A DNA stretch of 64,000 nt, taken from contig NZ_JAQZSG010000002.1 in assembly GCF_028745515.1 (NCBI RefSeq), forward strand, positions 62,001 to 126,000, in the 5' to 3' direction. Made by a program: the position numbers and the translations under genes. Positions 25,735-33,623 of the stretch are shown here, in pieces (position 1 is the first letter of the stretch; each line of letters starts with the position of its first letter). The stretch is from Paenibacillus thermotolerans (lineage in GTDB: Bacteria; Bacillota; Bacilli; Paenibacillales; YIM-B00363). The notes beneath the pieces were generated by a model that was not told the origin of the DNA, made no database searches, and was given only the letters and a program-made list of their open reading frames with translations.

Positions 25735-27939
25735 ATGAACCGCACCGATCCAACGATTCAAACGAAAGTGGAAGAGCTTTTATCGCAAATGACTCTTGCC
25801 GAAAAAATCGGGCAAATGTACCAAACCGACCCGGGAACCGTTCTTCGTTCCTATAACTCGAATGTCGAAGTATCGACTCCGGTAACCGGCCCCGTATCCG
25901 AACGTACGCTCAGCAAGGAGCTGATTTCGAATTTGGGCTCCATCTTGAGCGCGACCGACGCGGAGACGGCATACCAAGTGCAGAAAGTATTCCTTGAACA
26001 TAACAGGCTGCAAATTCCGCTGCTCTTTATGTTCGATATTATCCACGGCTTCCGCACCGTATTCCCGATGCCGCTCGCTTTGGCATCCAGCTGGGAACCG
26101 AAGCTCGCAGAGGATACTTCCAGAGTAGCCGCCGCAGAGGGCGCCGCCTCGGGCATTAAGGTGACGTTCGCGCCGATGGCCGACCTTGTCCGCGATCCGA
26201 GATGGGGAAGAGTCATGGAAAGCCCGGGGGAAGACCCGTATTTGAACGGCCTGATGGCTGCGGCAATCGTACGAGGCTTTCAAGGGGATGACCTTAAGGC
26301 GCTGGATACGGTTGCAGCTTGCGTGAAGCACTTTGCGGCATACGGCGCTGCAGAGGGCGGACGGGATTACAATACGGTCGATATGTCGGAAGCGGCGCTT
26401 CGCAATTATTATTTGCCTGCTTATAAGGCGGGAATCGATGCGGGCGCCGAGATGATTATGACGTCGTTTAACGTATACGACGGCATTCCGGCGACCACCA
26501 ACTCCTTCTTGTTGCGCAAAGTGCTCAGAGAAGAGTGGGGCTTTGAGGGCGTGGTCATTTCCGACTACACTTCGCTTTGGGAAACGATGTTCCACATGAG
26601 CTCCAAAGACGGCGAAGACGCAGCGAAGCAGGGGATTGAAGCCGGACTCGACATCGAGATGATTTCGACGGAATATATTAGCCATCTTGAGCGATTGGTA
26701 GAGAAGGGCGAAGTAGACGCCGCGCTGATCGATGAAGCGGTCAGACGCATCCTGACGTTGAAGTTCAAGCTCGGTCTGTTCGACGATCCGTACCGTTACA
26801 TTAATATCGAGCGCGAAAGAGCGGCGCACCTGAAGCCGGAATATCGTCAATTGGCGAGAGAGGCCGCTCAGAAGTCGATGGTATTGCTGAAGAACGACGG
26901 AACCTTGCCGCTGAAGAAGAACGTCAAATCGGTAGCGGTCGTCGGCCCGTTCGCCGACAACGGCCGGATTTTGGGCGCCTGGAGCGGACTCGGGAAGCCG
27001 GAAGAGGCTGTTACCGTAAAGCAAGGACTTATTAATAAGTTAGGCAATGATGTGGAAATTAAAGCCGTAGCCGGCTGCGACTACAGCTCGAATGACGTTT
27101 CCGGCTTCCAGGCGGCGCTCGAGGCGGCCGCTTCGGCAGAGGTCGTCATTCTCGCCATGGGCGAAGAGGACCATATGAGCGGCGAAGCAGGCAGCCGCGC
27201 GTATTTGACCTTGCCGGGCGTTCAACCGAAGCTGGTCGAGGAAGTGCTGAAGCTCGGCAAGCCTACCGTGCTTGTTCTGTTTAACGGACGTCCGCTGGAG
27301 CTCAAGTGGTATCACGACAACGTTCCCGCAATTTTGGAAGCTTGGTTCCCGGGAACGGAAGGAGGAAACGCGGTTGCCGACCTGCTGTTCGGCGACGTGA
27401 ACCCTTCGGCGAAGCTGACGATGAGCTTCCCGTATACCGTAGGGCAAGTGCCGGTTTACTACAACTGCTTGAACACCGGCAGACCGAAAGGGCATGAGGA
27501 CAACGACTTCCGCTTCCTCTCCAAATATCTCGACGTTCCGAATGCGCCGTTCTACCCGTTCGGTTACGGACTCAGCTACACGGAATATACGTACTCGGAT
27601 GCGGCTTTGGTCGGCGATACGTTGACGCCGGGCGGCTCCGTGAAGGCGAAAGTAACGGTGCAAAATACCGGAAATTATGCAGGAGAAGAAATCGTTCAAA
27701 TGTATGTTCGCGATTTGTGGGGAAGCACGTCGAGACCGCTGCTTGAGCTGAAGGGCTTCAAGAAAATTCATCTGGCTCCGGGCGAGCAGGAGACGGTCGA
27801 ATTTGAAATCGAGCCGGGAATGCTCAAGTATTTCACCGCTAAGAAGGAATACGAGGCGGAGCCGGGCGATTTCAAGGTGTTCGTCGGCAAGAACGCAAGC
27901 GATTTGATCGAGTGCGGAACGTTTACCTATAGCGTATAA
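25735..27939 (+). CDS. GH3 beta-glucosidase, cytoplasmic
   Basis: A 734-residue GH3 enzyme with the full layout: N-terminal TIM barrel (MTLAEKIGQMYQ at the front, nucleophile D277 in GVVISDYTS), alpha/beta sandwich (~385-600) and fibronectin-III-like C-terminal domain (~640-734). There is no signal peptide, so it hydrolyses imported oligosaccharide inside the cell. GH3 enzymes specific for sophorose-type beta-1,2 linkages are known in Listeria. AGGAGG precedes the ATG. It is the last gene before a strong terminator and so the end of the locus. Confidence 0.92.
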   Translation: MNRTDPTIQTKVEELLSQMTLAEKIGQMYQTDPGTVLRSYNSNVEVSTPVTGPVSERTLSKELISNLGSILSATDAETAYQVQKVFLEHNRLQIPLLFMFDIIHGFRTVFPMPLALASSWEPKLAEDTSRVAAAEGAASGIKVTFAPMADLVRDPRWGRVMESPGEDPYLNGLMAAAIVRGFQGDDLKALDTVAACVKHFAAYGAAEGGRDYNTVDMSEAALRNYYLPAYKAGIDAGAEMIMTSFNVYDGIPATTNSFLLRKVLREEWGFEGVVISDYTSLWETMFHMSSKDGEDAAKQGIEAGLDIEMISTEYISHLERLVEKGEVDAALIDEAVRRILTLKFKLGLFDDPYRYINIERERAAHLKPEYRQLAREAAQKSMVLLKNDGTLPLKKNVKSVAVVGPFADNGRILGAWSGLGKPEEAVTVKQGLINKLGNDVEIKAVAGCDYSSNDVSGFQAALEAAASAEVVILAMGEEDHMSGEAGSRAYLTLPGVQPKLVEEVLKLGKPTVLVLFNGRPLELKWYHDNVPAILEAWFPGTEGGNAVADLLFGDVNPSAKLTMSFPYTVGQVPVYYNCLNTGRPKGHEDNDFRFLSKYLDVPNAPFYPFGYGLSYTEYTYSDAALVGDTLTPGGSVKAKVTVQNTGNYAGEEIVQMYVRDLWGSTSRPLLELKGFKKIHLAPGEQETVEFEIEPGMLKYFTAKKEYEAEPGDFKVFVGKNASDLIECGTFTYSV

Positions 27940-27948
27940 ACCTACAAG

Positions 27949-27990
27949 ACGGCTTGTCTTCCGAAAGGAAGGCGGGCCGTTTTTTTTTTT
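27949..27990 (+). terminator. Strong intrinsic terminator closing the glycan locus
   Basis: A 14-bp hairpin (ACGGCTTGTCTTCC / GGAAGGCGGGCCGT, loop GAAA) is followed by ten T. Confidence 0.92.
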
Positions 27991-28062
27991 AGTTGGCCTG
28001 AAGAGGTTTTCTTACATCCTGATTGCGAAATCGGTCGCATGGAAAGCCTAAAATCACCATGC

Positions 28063-28125
28063 CATATCGTATTAGCGAAACATTTTATAAAAAGGTATTG
28101 ATATACATATCGTATGATATATAAT
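28063..28125 (+). promoter_or_regulatory. Promoter with duplicated CATATCGTAT motif (likely TetR operator)
   Basis: TTGATA (28098-28103), a 16-nt spacer and TATAAT (28120-28125). CATATCGTAT occurs at 28063-28072 and again inside the spacer at 28106-28115. Each is a quasi-palindrome with arms ATA/TAT. Confidence 0.6.
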
Positions 28126-28179
28126 GATCAATATAGAACAAATGATATGTAACCAATGTTCGATTAGGAGAGAGAGCAA

Positions 28180-28752
28180 ATGGCACCCAAAACGAAGTTT
28201 ACGAAAGAACAGATCGTTGATGCGGCGTTCGAAATTGCGAGGACGGAGGGAGTCGATTCAATTACAATCCGCAAGGTAGCGGAGAAGCTGGGGAGCTCGA
28301 TTGCCCCGATTTATGTGAATTTCAAAGAGGCTGGCGAGCTGATCGAAGAGGTGTACAAGAAGACCTTTGAGGTCAGCAGGCAAATTTTGATGGAGCAAAA
28401 CTCGGGCCATCCGTTCCACGATATCGGGGCGGCCAGCATCCGGTTTGCAAGGAAGTATCCGGTTTTGTTTCGCGATCTTGTGATGAAGAAGAACGATCAA
28501 GCGAAGCACAATGAGGAAGAGACGCAAGGCTTCATAAAGATGATGAGAATGGACCCCGATCTTAACGGATTGTCTGATGATGAATTGCTGGCAATTTTGC
28601 TAAAGATGAAAATGTTTCAGGTCGGGATGAGCGTGATGGCGGCCAATGAATTGCTGCCGGCAGATTTCACGGAAGAACAGATGATTCGGCTGATGAGCAG
28701 CGCGGCCGAAGATGTAATCGGAGCAGCGAAGCGTCGTGCGGAACAACAATAA
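28180..28752 (+). CDS. TetR-family transcriptional regulator
   Basis: A 190-residue TetR protein: N-terminal helix-turn-helix FTKEQIVDAAFEIARTEG...ITIRKVAEKLGSSIAPIYVNF, followed by an all-helical ligand domain. The ATG has GGAGAGAG upstream. It is followed directly by a CPBP protease gene, so it probably controls itself and that gene through the CATATCGTAT sites upstream. The ligand is unknown. Confidence 0.9.
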   Translation: MAPKTKFTKEQIVDAAFEIARTEGVDSITIRKVAEKLGSSIAPIYVNFKEAGELIEEVYKKTFEVSRQILMEQNSGHPFHDIGAASIRFARKYPVLFRDLVMKKNDQAKHNEEETQGFIKMMRMDPDLNGLSDDELLAILLKMKMFQVGMSVMAANELLPADFTEEQMIRLMSSAAEDVIGAAKRRAEQQ

Positions 28753-28771
28753 TCAAGAGGAGATGTTTACC

Positions 28772-29638
28772 GTGTCAGCGGCAAGAAGAAAGTTTAGTCT
28801 TATATTGTTCATTGCGGCGGTGTTAGCGAGCGGTTGGATCGGCGTGTTGGTAGATTCGAAGCTTCCGGAGCAGCCTGCGGAAAATTCATTAGGAATGGGA
28901 TTGTGGCTTATATTGCCGATTATCGCAATGCTCGTTCTGCGGCTTGCGAATCGCGATTGGAAGGATTTTGGCGTTCTGCCGAATTTGAAAGGGAATATGA
29001 AGTGGTATGGCGCAGCGATTGCGATCTATCCGGTTATGACGGTTATCATTGTCGGCCTTGCATTGCTGTTTAATAGCGCCAGTATTTCCGACGTCGAACT
29101 GCATTCAATCCTATCGCTTATGGGTGTTTCGATCGCAGGTAACTTTATTAAGAACATCTTTGAAGAATTTGCTTGGCGCGGATATTTGACTCCGAAACTG
29201 ATTGAGCTGAAGCTTAATGACTGGATGCTCTACCTCGTATCCGGACTTGTGTGGGCGCTTTGGCATGCTGCGTATTATATGGTGTTCCTGCCGGACTCTT
29301 ATTTCGAGACGACCTCGAGAATGGGCTTTCTCTTAATAGGCTGTGTGTTAATGGTAGCATGGTCGGTTATGTACGTTGAAATGTATCGGCTTACGAAATC
29401 CGTATGGCCGTGCGTGTTGATGCATGCTTTGGAAGATGGAGTGCCTACCTTGCTATTGTCGGTAGCCGGGGTAATTACATTAACGAAAGCAGGCGAACTT
29501 TGGCTCAGCCCGACCAGCGGCATCATTACGACGATCCTGTTCGTCGGATTCGGATTGCGGCTCAGGTCGATAAGATTGAAGAAGGAGCAGAAAGGGAATG
29601 CCGGGGTTTTGAACGATAGCAATGCTGTGACAATGTAG
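28772..29638 (+). CDS. CPBP-family intramembrane metalloprotease
   Basis: A 288-residue membrane protein with canonical CPBP motifs: EEFAWRG (EExxxR), LWHAAYY with the motif-2 histidine, and LMHALEDG. Unlike the fusion protein at 594 its catalytic glutamates are intact. GTG 28772 is chosen because AAGAGGAGA lies 8 nt upstream; the longer frame from 28736 would overlap the TetR gene. Members cut prenylated or peptide substrates in the membrane and often protect against self-produced bacteriocins. The substrate is unknown here. Confidence 0.85.
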   Translation: MSAARRKFSLILFIAAVLASGWIGVLVDSKLPEQPAENSLGMGLWLILPIIAMLVLRLANRDWKDFGVLPNLKGNMKWYGAAIAIYPVMTVIIVGLALLFNSASISDVELHSILSLMGVSIAGNFIKNIFEEFAWRGYLTPKLIELKLNDWMLYLVSGLVWALWHAAYYMVFLPDSYFETTSRMGFLLIGCVLMVAWSVMYVEMYRLTKSVWPCVLMHALEDGVPTLLLSVAGVITLTKAGELWLSPTSGIITTILFVGFGLRLRSIRLKKEQKGNAGVLNDSNAVTM

Positions 29639-29650
29639 AGGAAAACACCG

Positions 29651-29678
29651 AAAAAAGCTCCCAATGAGGGGGCTTTTT
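29651..29678 (+). terminator. Intrinsic terminator after CPBP gene
   Basis: AAGCTCCC / GGGGGCTT with a short loop and a TTTTT tail. Confidence 0.8.
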
Positions 29679-29735
29679 GACATTATACAATTTATAAAAT
29701 ATATTTCTCGCCGCTCCTCGCTAACCCCTGCGGCG

Positions 29736-29920
29736 CTAACGGACACCATAGATGTTATATCGCCTTTTTTGCCACTGGAATACCGCTAGCGGACACCACA
29801 GACGCTAAACGTCGATTTTTGGCGCTTATCCGTGCTTTTTCGAGGTAATAACTGCAGGGGTGTCCGTTAAAACTGAACACTCCATTCAAAACGCCGAATA
29901 ACTGCACTCCTGTCCGTTAA
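29736..29920. repeat. Composite inverted-repeat element, family B, copy 1
   Basis: Units at 29736 and 29786 read CTARCGGACACC...GAYGYTA. Units at 29847 and 29897 are the reverse complement, AATAACTGCA...TGTCCGTTAA. Spacing is 50, 61 and 50 nt, exactly as in the copy at 60508. Conserved text lies outside the units too: CTCGCTAACC before unit 1, GATTTTTGGCGC in the centre and AAAACGCCG before unit 4. It fills most of the 410-nt gap between the CPBP and WrbA genes. The rest of that gap (29921-30048) shows only the WrbA ribosome site. Confidence 0.85.
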
Positions 29921-30048
29921 AGCGATCGCCGGCCATCTTGAAATTGATAGGTCGGCGACCGAAGCGAATAACGCGGTTCCCATTGGTTATTCTAACGGTG
30001 TAATCGCGTAAAGTACTCATACCCAGACCCTTTGAAGGAGAAGCATAT

Positions 30049-30663
30049 ATGACGAATGTGAAGTTAGCGATCGTTTACTACAGCTCTACAGGGACCAATT
30101 ATAAATTGGCCCAATTCGCAGCGGATGCGGCAAAATCCGAAGGCGCGGAAGTGAAGGTATTGAAGGTTCAAGAGCTGGCGCCGGCATCGGTCATCGAATC
30201 CAATCCCGCATGGAAAGCCCATGTTGAAGCGACCAAAGACGTCCCGGTCGTCACTGCGGACGATATCGTTTGGGCGGATGCGATTATATTCAGCACGCCG
30301 ACCCGCTTCGGCAATGTCGCATCGCAAATGAAGCAGTTTTTAGACACGACCGGAGGCATCTGGTTCCAAGGGAAAACGGTAAACAAAGTCGTCAGCGCCA
30401 TGACTTCCGCTCAAAACTCCCATGGGGGACAAGAGGCGACGATCTTGTCTTTGTACACATCGATGTATCACTGGGGCGCCATTGTCGTGACGCCGGGGTA
30501 CACGGACCAATCGATTTATGTCGCGGGCGGCAACCCTTACGGTACCAGCGTATCGGTGGACCAAGACGGGAACATGAAGGAAGACGTTAAAGGCGCGGTG
30601 GCGCAACAAACGAAACGTGTCATCACAGTGGCAAAATGGGTTAAAGAAGGCTCGAAGGCGTAA
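30049..30663 (+). CDS. wrbA: NAD(P)H:quinone oxidoreductase, WrbA-type flavoprotein
   Basis: A 204-residue flavodoxin-fold protein. The FMN phosphate loop is YYSSTGTNYKLA, followed by TPTRFGNVASQMKQFLD and the WrbA-specific SMYHWGAIVVTPGYTD and GGNPYGTS blocks. It reduces quinones by two electrons in the cytosol and so avoids semiquinone formation. GAAGGAGAAG precedes the ATG. It is monocistronic as judged by the terminator after it, although the downstream transporter has almost no room for its own promoter. Confidence 0.92.
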   Translation: MTNVKLAIVYYSSTGTNYKLAQFAADAAKSEGAEVKVLKVQELAPASVIESNPAWKAHVEATKDVPVVTADDIVWADAIIFSTPTRFGNVASQMKQFLDTTGGIWFQGKTVNKVVSAMTSAQNSHGGQEATILSLYTSMYHWGAIVVTPGYTDQSIYVAGGNPYGTSVSVDQDGNMKEDVKGAVAQQTKRVITVAKWVKEGSKA

Positions 30664-30673
30664 GTTGAACAGG

Positions 30674-30703
30674 AAAAGGGGACAAATGCTGTCTCCTTTT
30701 TTT
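30674..30703 (+). terminator. Intrinsic terminator between WrbA and amino-acid importer
   Basis: AAAAGGGGACA / TGTCTCCTTTT (11 bp, one G-U) with a continuing T-run. Only 21 nt separate it from the next start, so read-through is likely needed for the importer genes. Confidence 0.8.
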
Positions 30704-30724
30704 GCAGATTGGAGGGATTCGAAC

Positions 30725-31516
30725 GTGAAAAAAATAGCGGCGGCAGCGCTTATTGCGCTGCTGTTATCGGTTGCTGTCGGCTGCAATACCGATAACGGGC
30801 GAAGGGGAGCGGGTCAAGACGGCAACGGGGAGCCTGCATTGCAGCAATTAACGATCGGAACGGAAGGCACGTATGCGCCTTTTACGTTTCACGACAACAG
30901 CGGGAAGCTGACGGGCTTCGATATTGAAATCGCGGAAGAGGTATGCAGGCGCGCCGGATTTGCTCCGAAATTTATTGAGGCGAAGTGGGACGGCATGATT
31001 GCGGGCTTGGATGCGAAACGGTACGACATGGTGGCCAACGAAGTGGCGATTCGTCCCGATCGGCTGGAAAAATACGATATGTCCGATCCGTATATTGTTT
31101 CTCGGGCCGTGCTGATCGTCCGCGAAGACAATCATGAAGTGAAAACGCTGGACGACTTGAAGGGGAAAAAAGTGGGGCAGTCCCTCGAGAGCAACTACCG
31201 GAAGATCGCGGAAGAGCACGGAGCGACAAATACGGTTGTAGAAGGATTTAACCAGGCTATCGATTTACTTGTTTCGAGGCGGATCGACGCAACGATTAAC
31301 GACAGTCTTTCCTACTTGGATTTGAAGAAGCAGCGGCCCGATTTGCCGATTAAAACCGTTTATGAGGAGCCTAACGCGACAAGCAACGGCTTTTTGTTCC
31401 GGAAAGGGAGCGCCGACCTCGTTCAGAAAGTGAATCAAGCTCTTGCAAGCATGAAGGATGACGGGACTTACCTGGAAATATCGAAAAAATGGTTTAACAC
31501 CGACGTCTTAAAGTAA
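30725..31516 (+). CDS. Polar amino-acid (cystine-type) ABC binding lipoprotein
   Basis: A 263-residue family-3 binding protein. Lipobox AVGC; LTIGTEGTYAPFTFHDNSG and GFDIEIAEEVCRRAG are the usual opening of this family, and the spacing of IRPDRLEKYDMSDPYI fits TcyA-like cystine-binding proteins. The GTG start at 30725 has GGAGGG upstream. It heads a three-gene importer with its own permease and ATPase. Cystine is the best guess; other polar amino acids are possible. Confidence 0.87.
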   Translation: MKKIAAAALIALLLSVAVGCNTDNGRRGAGQDGNGEPALQQLTIGTEGTYAPFTFHDNSGKLTGFDIEIAEEVCRRAGFAPKFIEAKWDGMIAGLDAKRYDMVANEVAIRPDRLEKYDMSDPYIVSRAVLIVREDNHEVKTLDDLKGKKVGQSLESNYRKIAEEHGATNTVVEGFNQAIDLLVSRRIDATINDSLSYLDLKKQRPDLPIKTVYEEPNATSNGFLFRKGSADLVQKVNQALASMKDDGTYLEISKKWFNTDVLK

Positions 31517-31531
31517 AGGATTTGTACCGAT

Positions 31532-32212
31532 ATGACAACCGACCGTGCGGAACGAATTATTGGAATCCTAAGCGATTCCTTTTTTCCTATTCTCAAGGCT
31601 GGGTTGTATTTTACAATTCCGCTGACGCTGATTACATTCGTGCTAGGTCTGTTATTGGCCTTCTTGACGGCTCTCGCCCGCATATCGGATGTGAGGGCGC
31701 TGGTCGCGATCGCAAAGTTTTACGTTTGGATATTCCGAGGGACTCCGCTGCTTGTTCAGCTTTTTATTCTCTTTTACGGTTTTCCGAGCTTGGGAATTAC
31801 GCTGGACCCGTTCCCGGCGGCCGTTCTCGGCTTTACGCTGAATGTAGGCGCATATAGCTCGGAAATTATTCGCGCCGCTATCCTCTCCATCCCTAAGGGG
31901 CAAAAGGAAGCGGCTTATTCCATAGGCATGAGCAAATGGCAGGCGATGCGGCGCATCATTCTCCCGCAAGCGGCGCGCGTATCGACCCCGCCGCTGGGAA
32001 ACACGTTTATTAGTCTTGTAAAGGATACATCGCTGGCGGCGACCATCACCGTAACGGAGATGTTTCAGAAAGGGCAGCAAATCGCGTCCGTTACATACGA
32101 GCCTTTGTGGCTTTACATCGAGGTGGCCGTCATCTATTTGGCGTTCAGTACTGTGCTTTCCCATTTCCAGAACAGGCTGGAATGGAGGTTCGAGCGCAGC
32201 GCAGCCAGGTAA
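31532..32212 (+). CDS. Amino-acid ABC transporter permease
   Basis: A 226-residue permease of the His/Glu/Gln/Arg/cystine family. The FYVWIFRGTPLLVQLF motif is diagnostic, and the EAA loop is KEAAYSIGMSKWQAMRRIILPQ. It follows the binding protein by 15 nt. Being a single permease gene, it should act as a homodimer. Confidence 0.92.
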   Translation: MTTDRAERIIGILSDSFFPILKAGLYFTIPLTLITFVLGLLLAFLTALARISDVRALVAIAKFYVWIFRGTPLLVQLFILFYGFPSLGITLDPFPAAVLGFTLNVGAYSSEIIRAAILSIPKGQKEAAYSIGMSKWQAMRRIILPQAARVSTPPLGNTFISLVKDTSLAATITVTEMFQKGQQIASVTYEPLWLYIEVAVIYLAFSTVLSHFQNRLEWRFERSAAR

Positions 32213-32251
32213 AGTGAAACGGCTTGTCCGGAAGGAAAGGGCTGATCGTTC

Positions 32252-33001
32252 TTGATTCGCATCGACGATTTACATAAGCATTTCAACGGGACGGAGGTGC
32301 TCCGGGGGATTGATTTCGCGGCCGAACGCGGAAATACCTCCGTCATTATCGGTCCGTCAGGTTCCGGTAAAAGCACTTTTTTGCGGTGCATCAATTTGCT
32401 TGAAATACCGGATCAAGGAACCGTATCGATAGGAAGCGCCTCGATCGAGTTCACCGGCAGCAGTCAAAAAATAAGCAATGCAAAAGTGATGTCGATCCGC
32501 AAGCAAACCGGAATGGTGTTTCAGAGCTACAATTTGTTTCCTCATCTCACCGCATTGGAAAATGTCATCGAAGGGCAAGTGACAGTCCTTAAACGTTCAA
32601 AGGAAGAAGCGAAGCAAAAGGCGCTGACTCTCCTGGAAAAGGTCGGGTTAAGCGGCAAATCTCATATGTATCCGCATCAGCTTTCAGGCGGACAACAGCA
32701 GCGGGTCGGGATTGCCCGGGCGATGGCAATGGATCCTCAAGTGCTGTTATTCGATGAGCCGACATCCGCGCTGGACCCCGAATTAGTAGGGGAAGTGCTG
32801 AGGGTAATCAAAGGGCTGGCTGCCGAAGGCATGACGATGGTCATCGTGACGCACGAGATGGCGTTCGCGCGGGAGGCCGCGGATCAAGTCGTCTTTATGG
32901 ATCAAGGCGTGATCGTGGAGAAGGGGGCGCCAAGCGTCATATTCGACAAGCCGGAGAACGAGAGAACCGTGCAATTTTTGAAAATGGTTCGGGAACGTTA
33001 G
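32252..33001 (+). CDS. Amino-acid ABC transporter ATP-binding protein
   Basis: A 249-residue ATPase: Walker [11 protein letters not shown]-loop [10 protein letters not shown], signature LSGGQQQR, Walker [13 protein letters not shown] and switch [11 protein letters not shown] start with AAGGAAAGGG upstream. It is the only ABC ATPase in the window, belongs to the polar amino-acid class and is not expected to serve the sugar permeases. Confidence 0.93.
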   Translation: MIRIDDLHKHFNGTEVLRGIDFAAERGNTSVIIGPSGSGKSTFLRCINLLEIPDQGTVSIGSASIEFTGSSQKISNAKVMSIRKQTGMVFQSYNLFPHLTALENVIEGQVTVLKRSKEEAKQKALTLLEKVGLSGKSHMYPHQLSGGQQQRVGIARAMAMDPQVLLFDEPTSALDPELVGEVLRVIKGLAAEGMTMVIVTHEMAFAREAADQVVFMDQGVIVEKGAPSVIFDKPENERTVQFLKMVRER

Positions 33002-33109
33002 GAATTTCCCCTACGAAAGCTGCGGCGTAAAAGGAAGCAAAATGACAATAACCTACGATGTAACCGCCAACATCGGTTCCGATAGAACGCATTCGGGGAT
33101 ATTTCGGCA

Positions 33110-33138
33110 TTGACCTTGAAATGAGAAATCAGTAAAGT
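33110..33138 (+). promoter_or_regulatory. Promoter of the MarR/efflux operon
   Basis: TTGACC (33110-33115), a 17-nt spacer and TAAAGT (33133-33138), 40 nt before the GTG start. Confidence 0.65.
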
Positions 33139-33178
33139 GTTTCGTGTGCGAAATATTCGTAAACGAAAGGTGAGGGCT

Positions 33179-33622
33179 GTGGATGAGTTTAAGCCCATCA
33201 TAAGATTTGGAGATTCAATGAGAGAATTGAATCAAGCGTTCTATCACGTGACGCATAAGGTTGCCGAGGAACACGGCACGACTCGGATACAATATCTCAC
33301 GCTGCGCAAGCTGAAATTGCATCCGATGATGCGGCTGAGCGAGCTTGCCGAGCAGCTTCGCACGAACGCGAGCACGGCCAGCGCCGTTGTAGACCGGCTC
33401 GTTCATTCGGGGTTGATCGTCCGCGAGACGCCGTCGAACGACCGCAGGTCCGTTCTGCTCAAGCTGAGCGCCGAAGGCGAGGAAGTGCTCGGGCGCACGG
33501 ACGAAGCTCTTATGAAACGGTTATCTCCTCTTCTGCAGCTGCCTGAAGAAGAGGTGGAAGAGTTAATTAGGATTCAAGGGAAAATTATTTCTATTTTACA
33601 GCAATTGAGAGAGGAATCGTGA
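33179..33622 (+). CDS. MarR-family transcriptional regulator
   Basis: A 147-residue winged-helix protein. MRLSELAEQLRTNASTASAVVDRLVHSG is the DNA-binding helix pair and the wing carries NDRRSVLLKLS. GTG 33179 is chosen because AAAGGTGAGG precedes it and the promoter lies upstream; the longer ORF begins inside the -10 region. It is separated from the efflux gene by a single base, so it should sense a compound the pump exports. Confidence 0.87.
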   Translation: MDEFKPIIRFGDSMRELNQAFYHVTHKVAEEHGTTRIQYLTLRKLKLHPMMRLSELAEQLRTNASTASAVVDRLVHSGLIVRETPSNDRRSVLLKLSAEGEEVLGRTDEALMKRLSPLLQLPEEEVEELIRIQGKIISILQQLREES

Positions 33623-33623
33623 T

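Noticed and set aside
25780-27024. 414-residue minus-strand frame opposite the GH3 gene
   Set aside because: Shadow of a confirmed GH3 enzyme, with no plausible domain.
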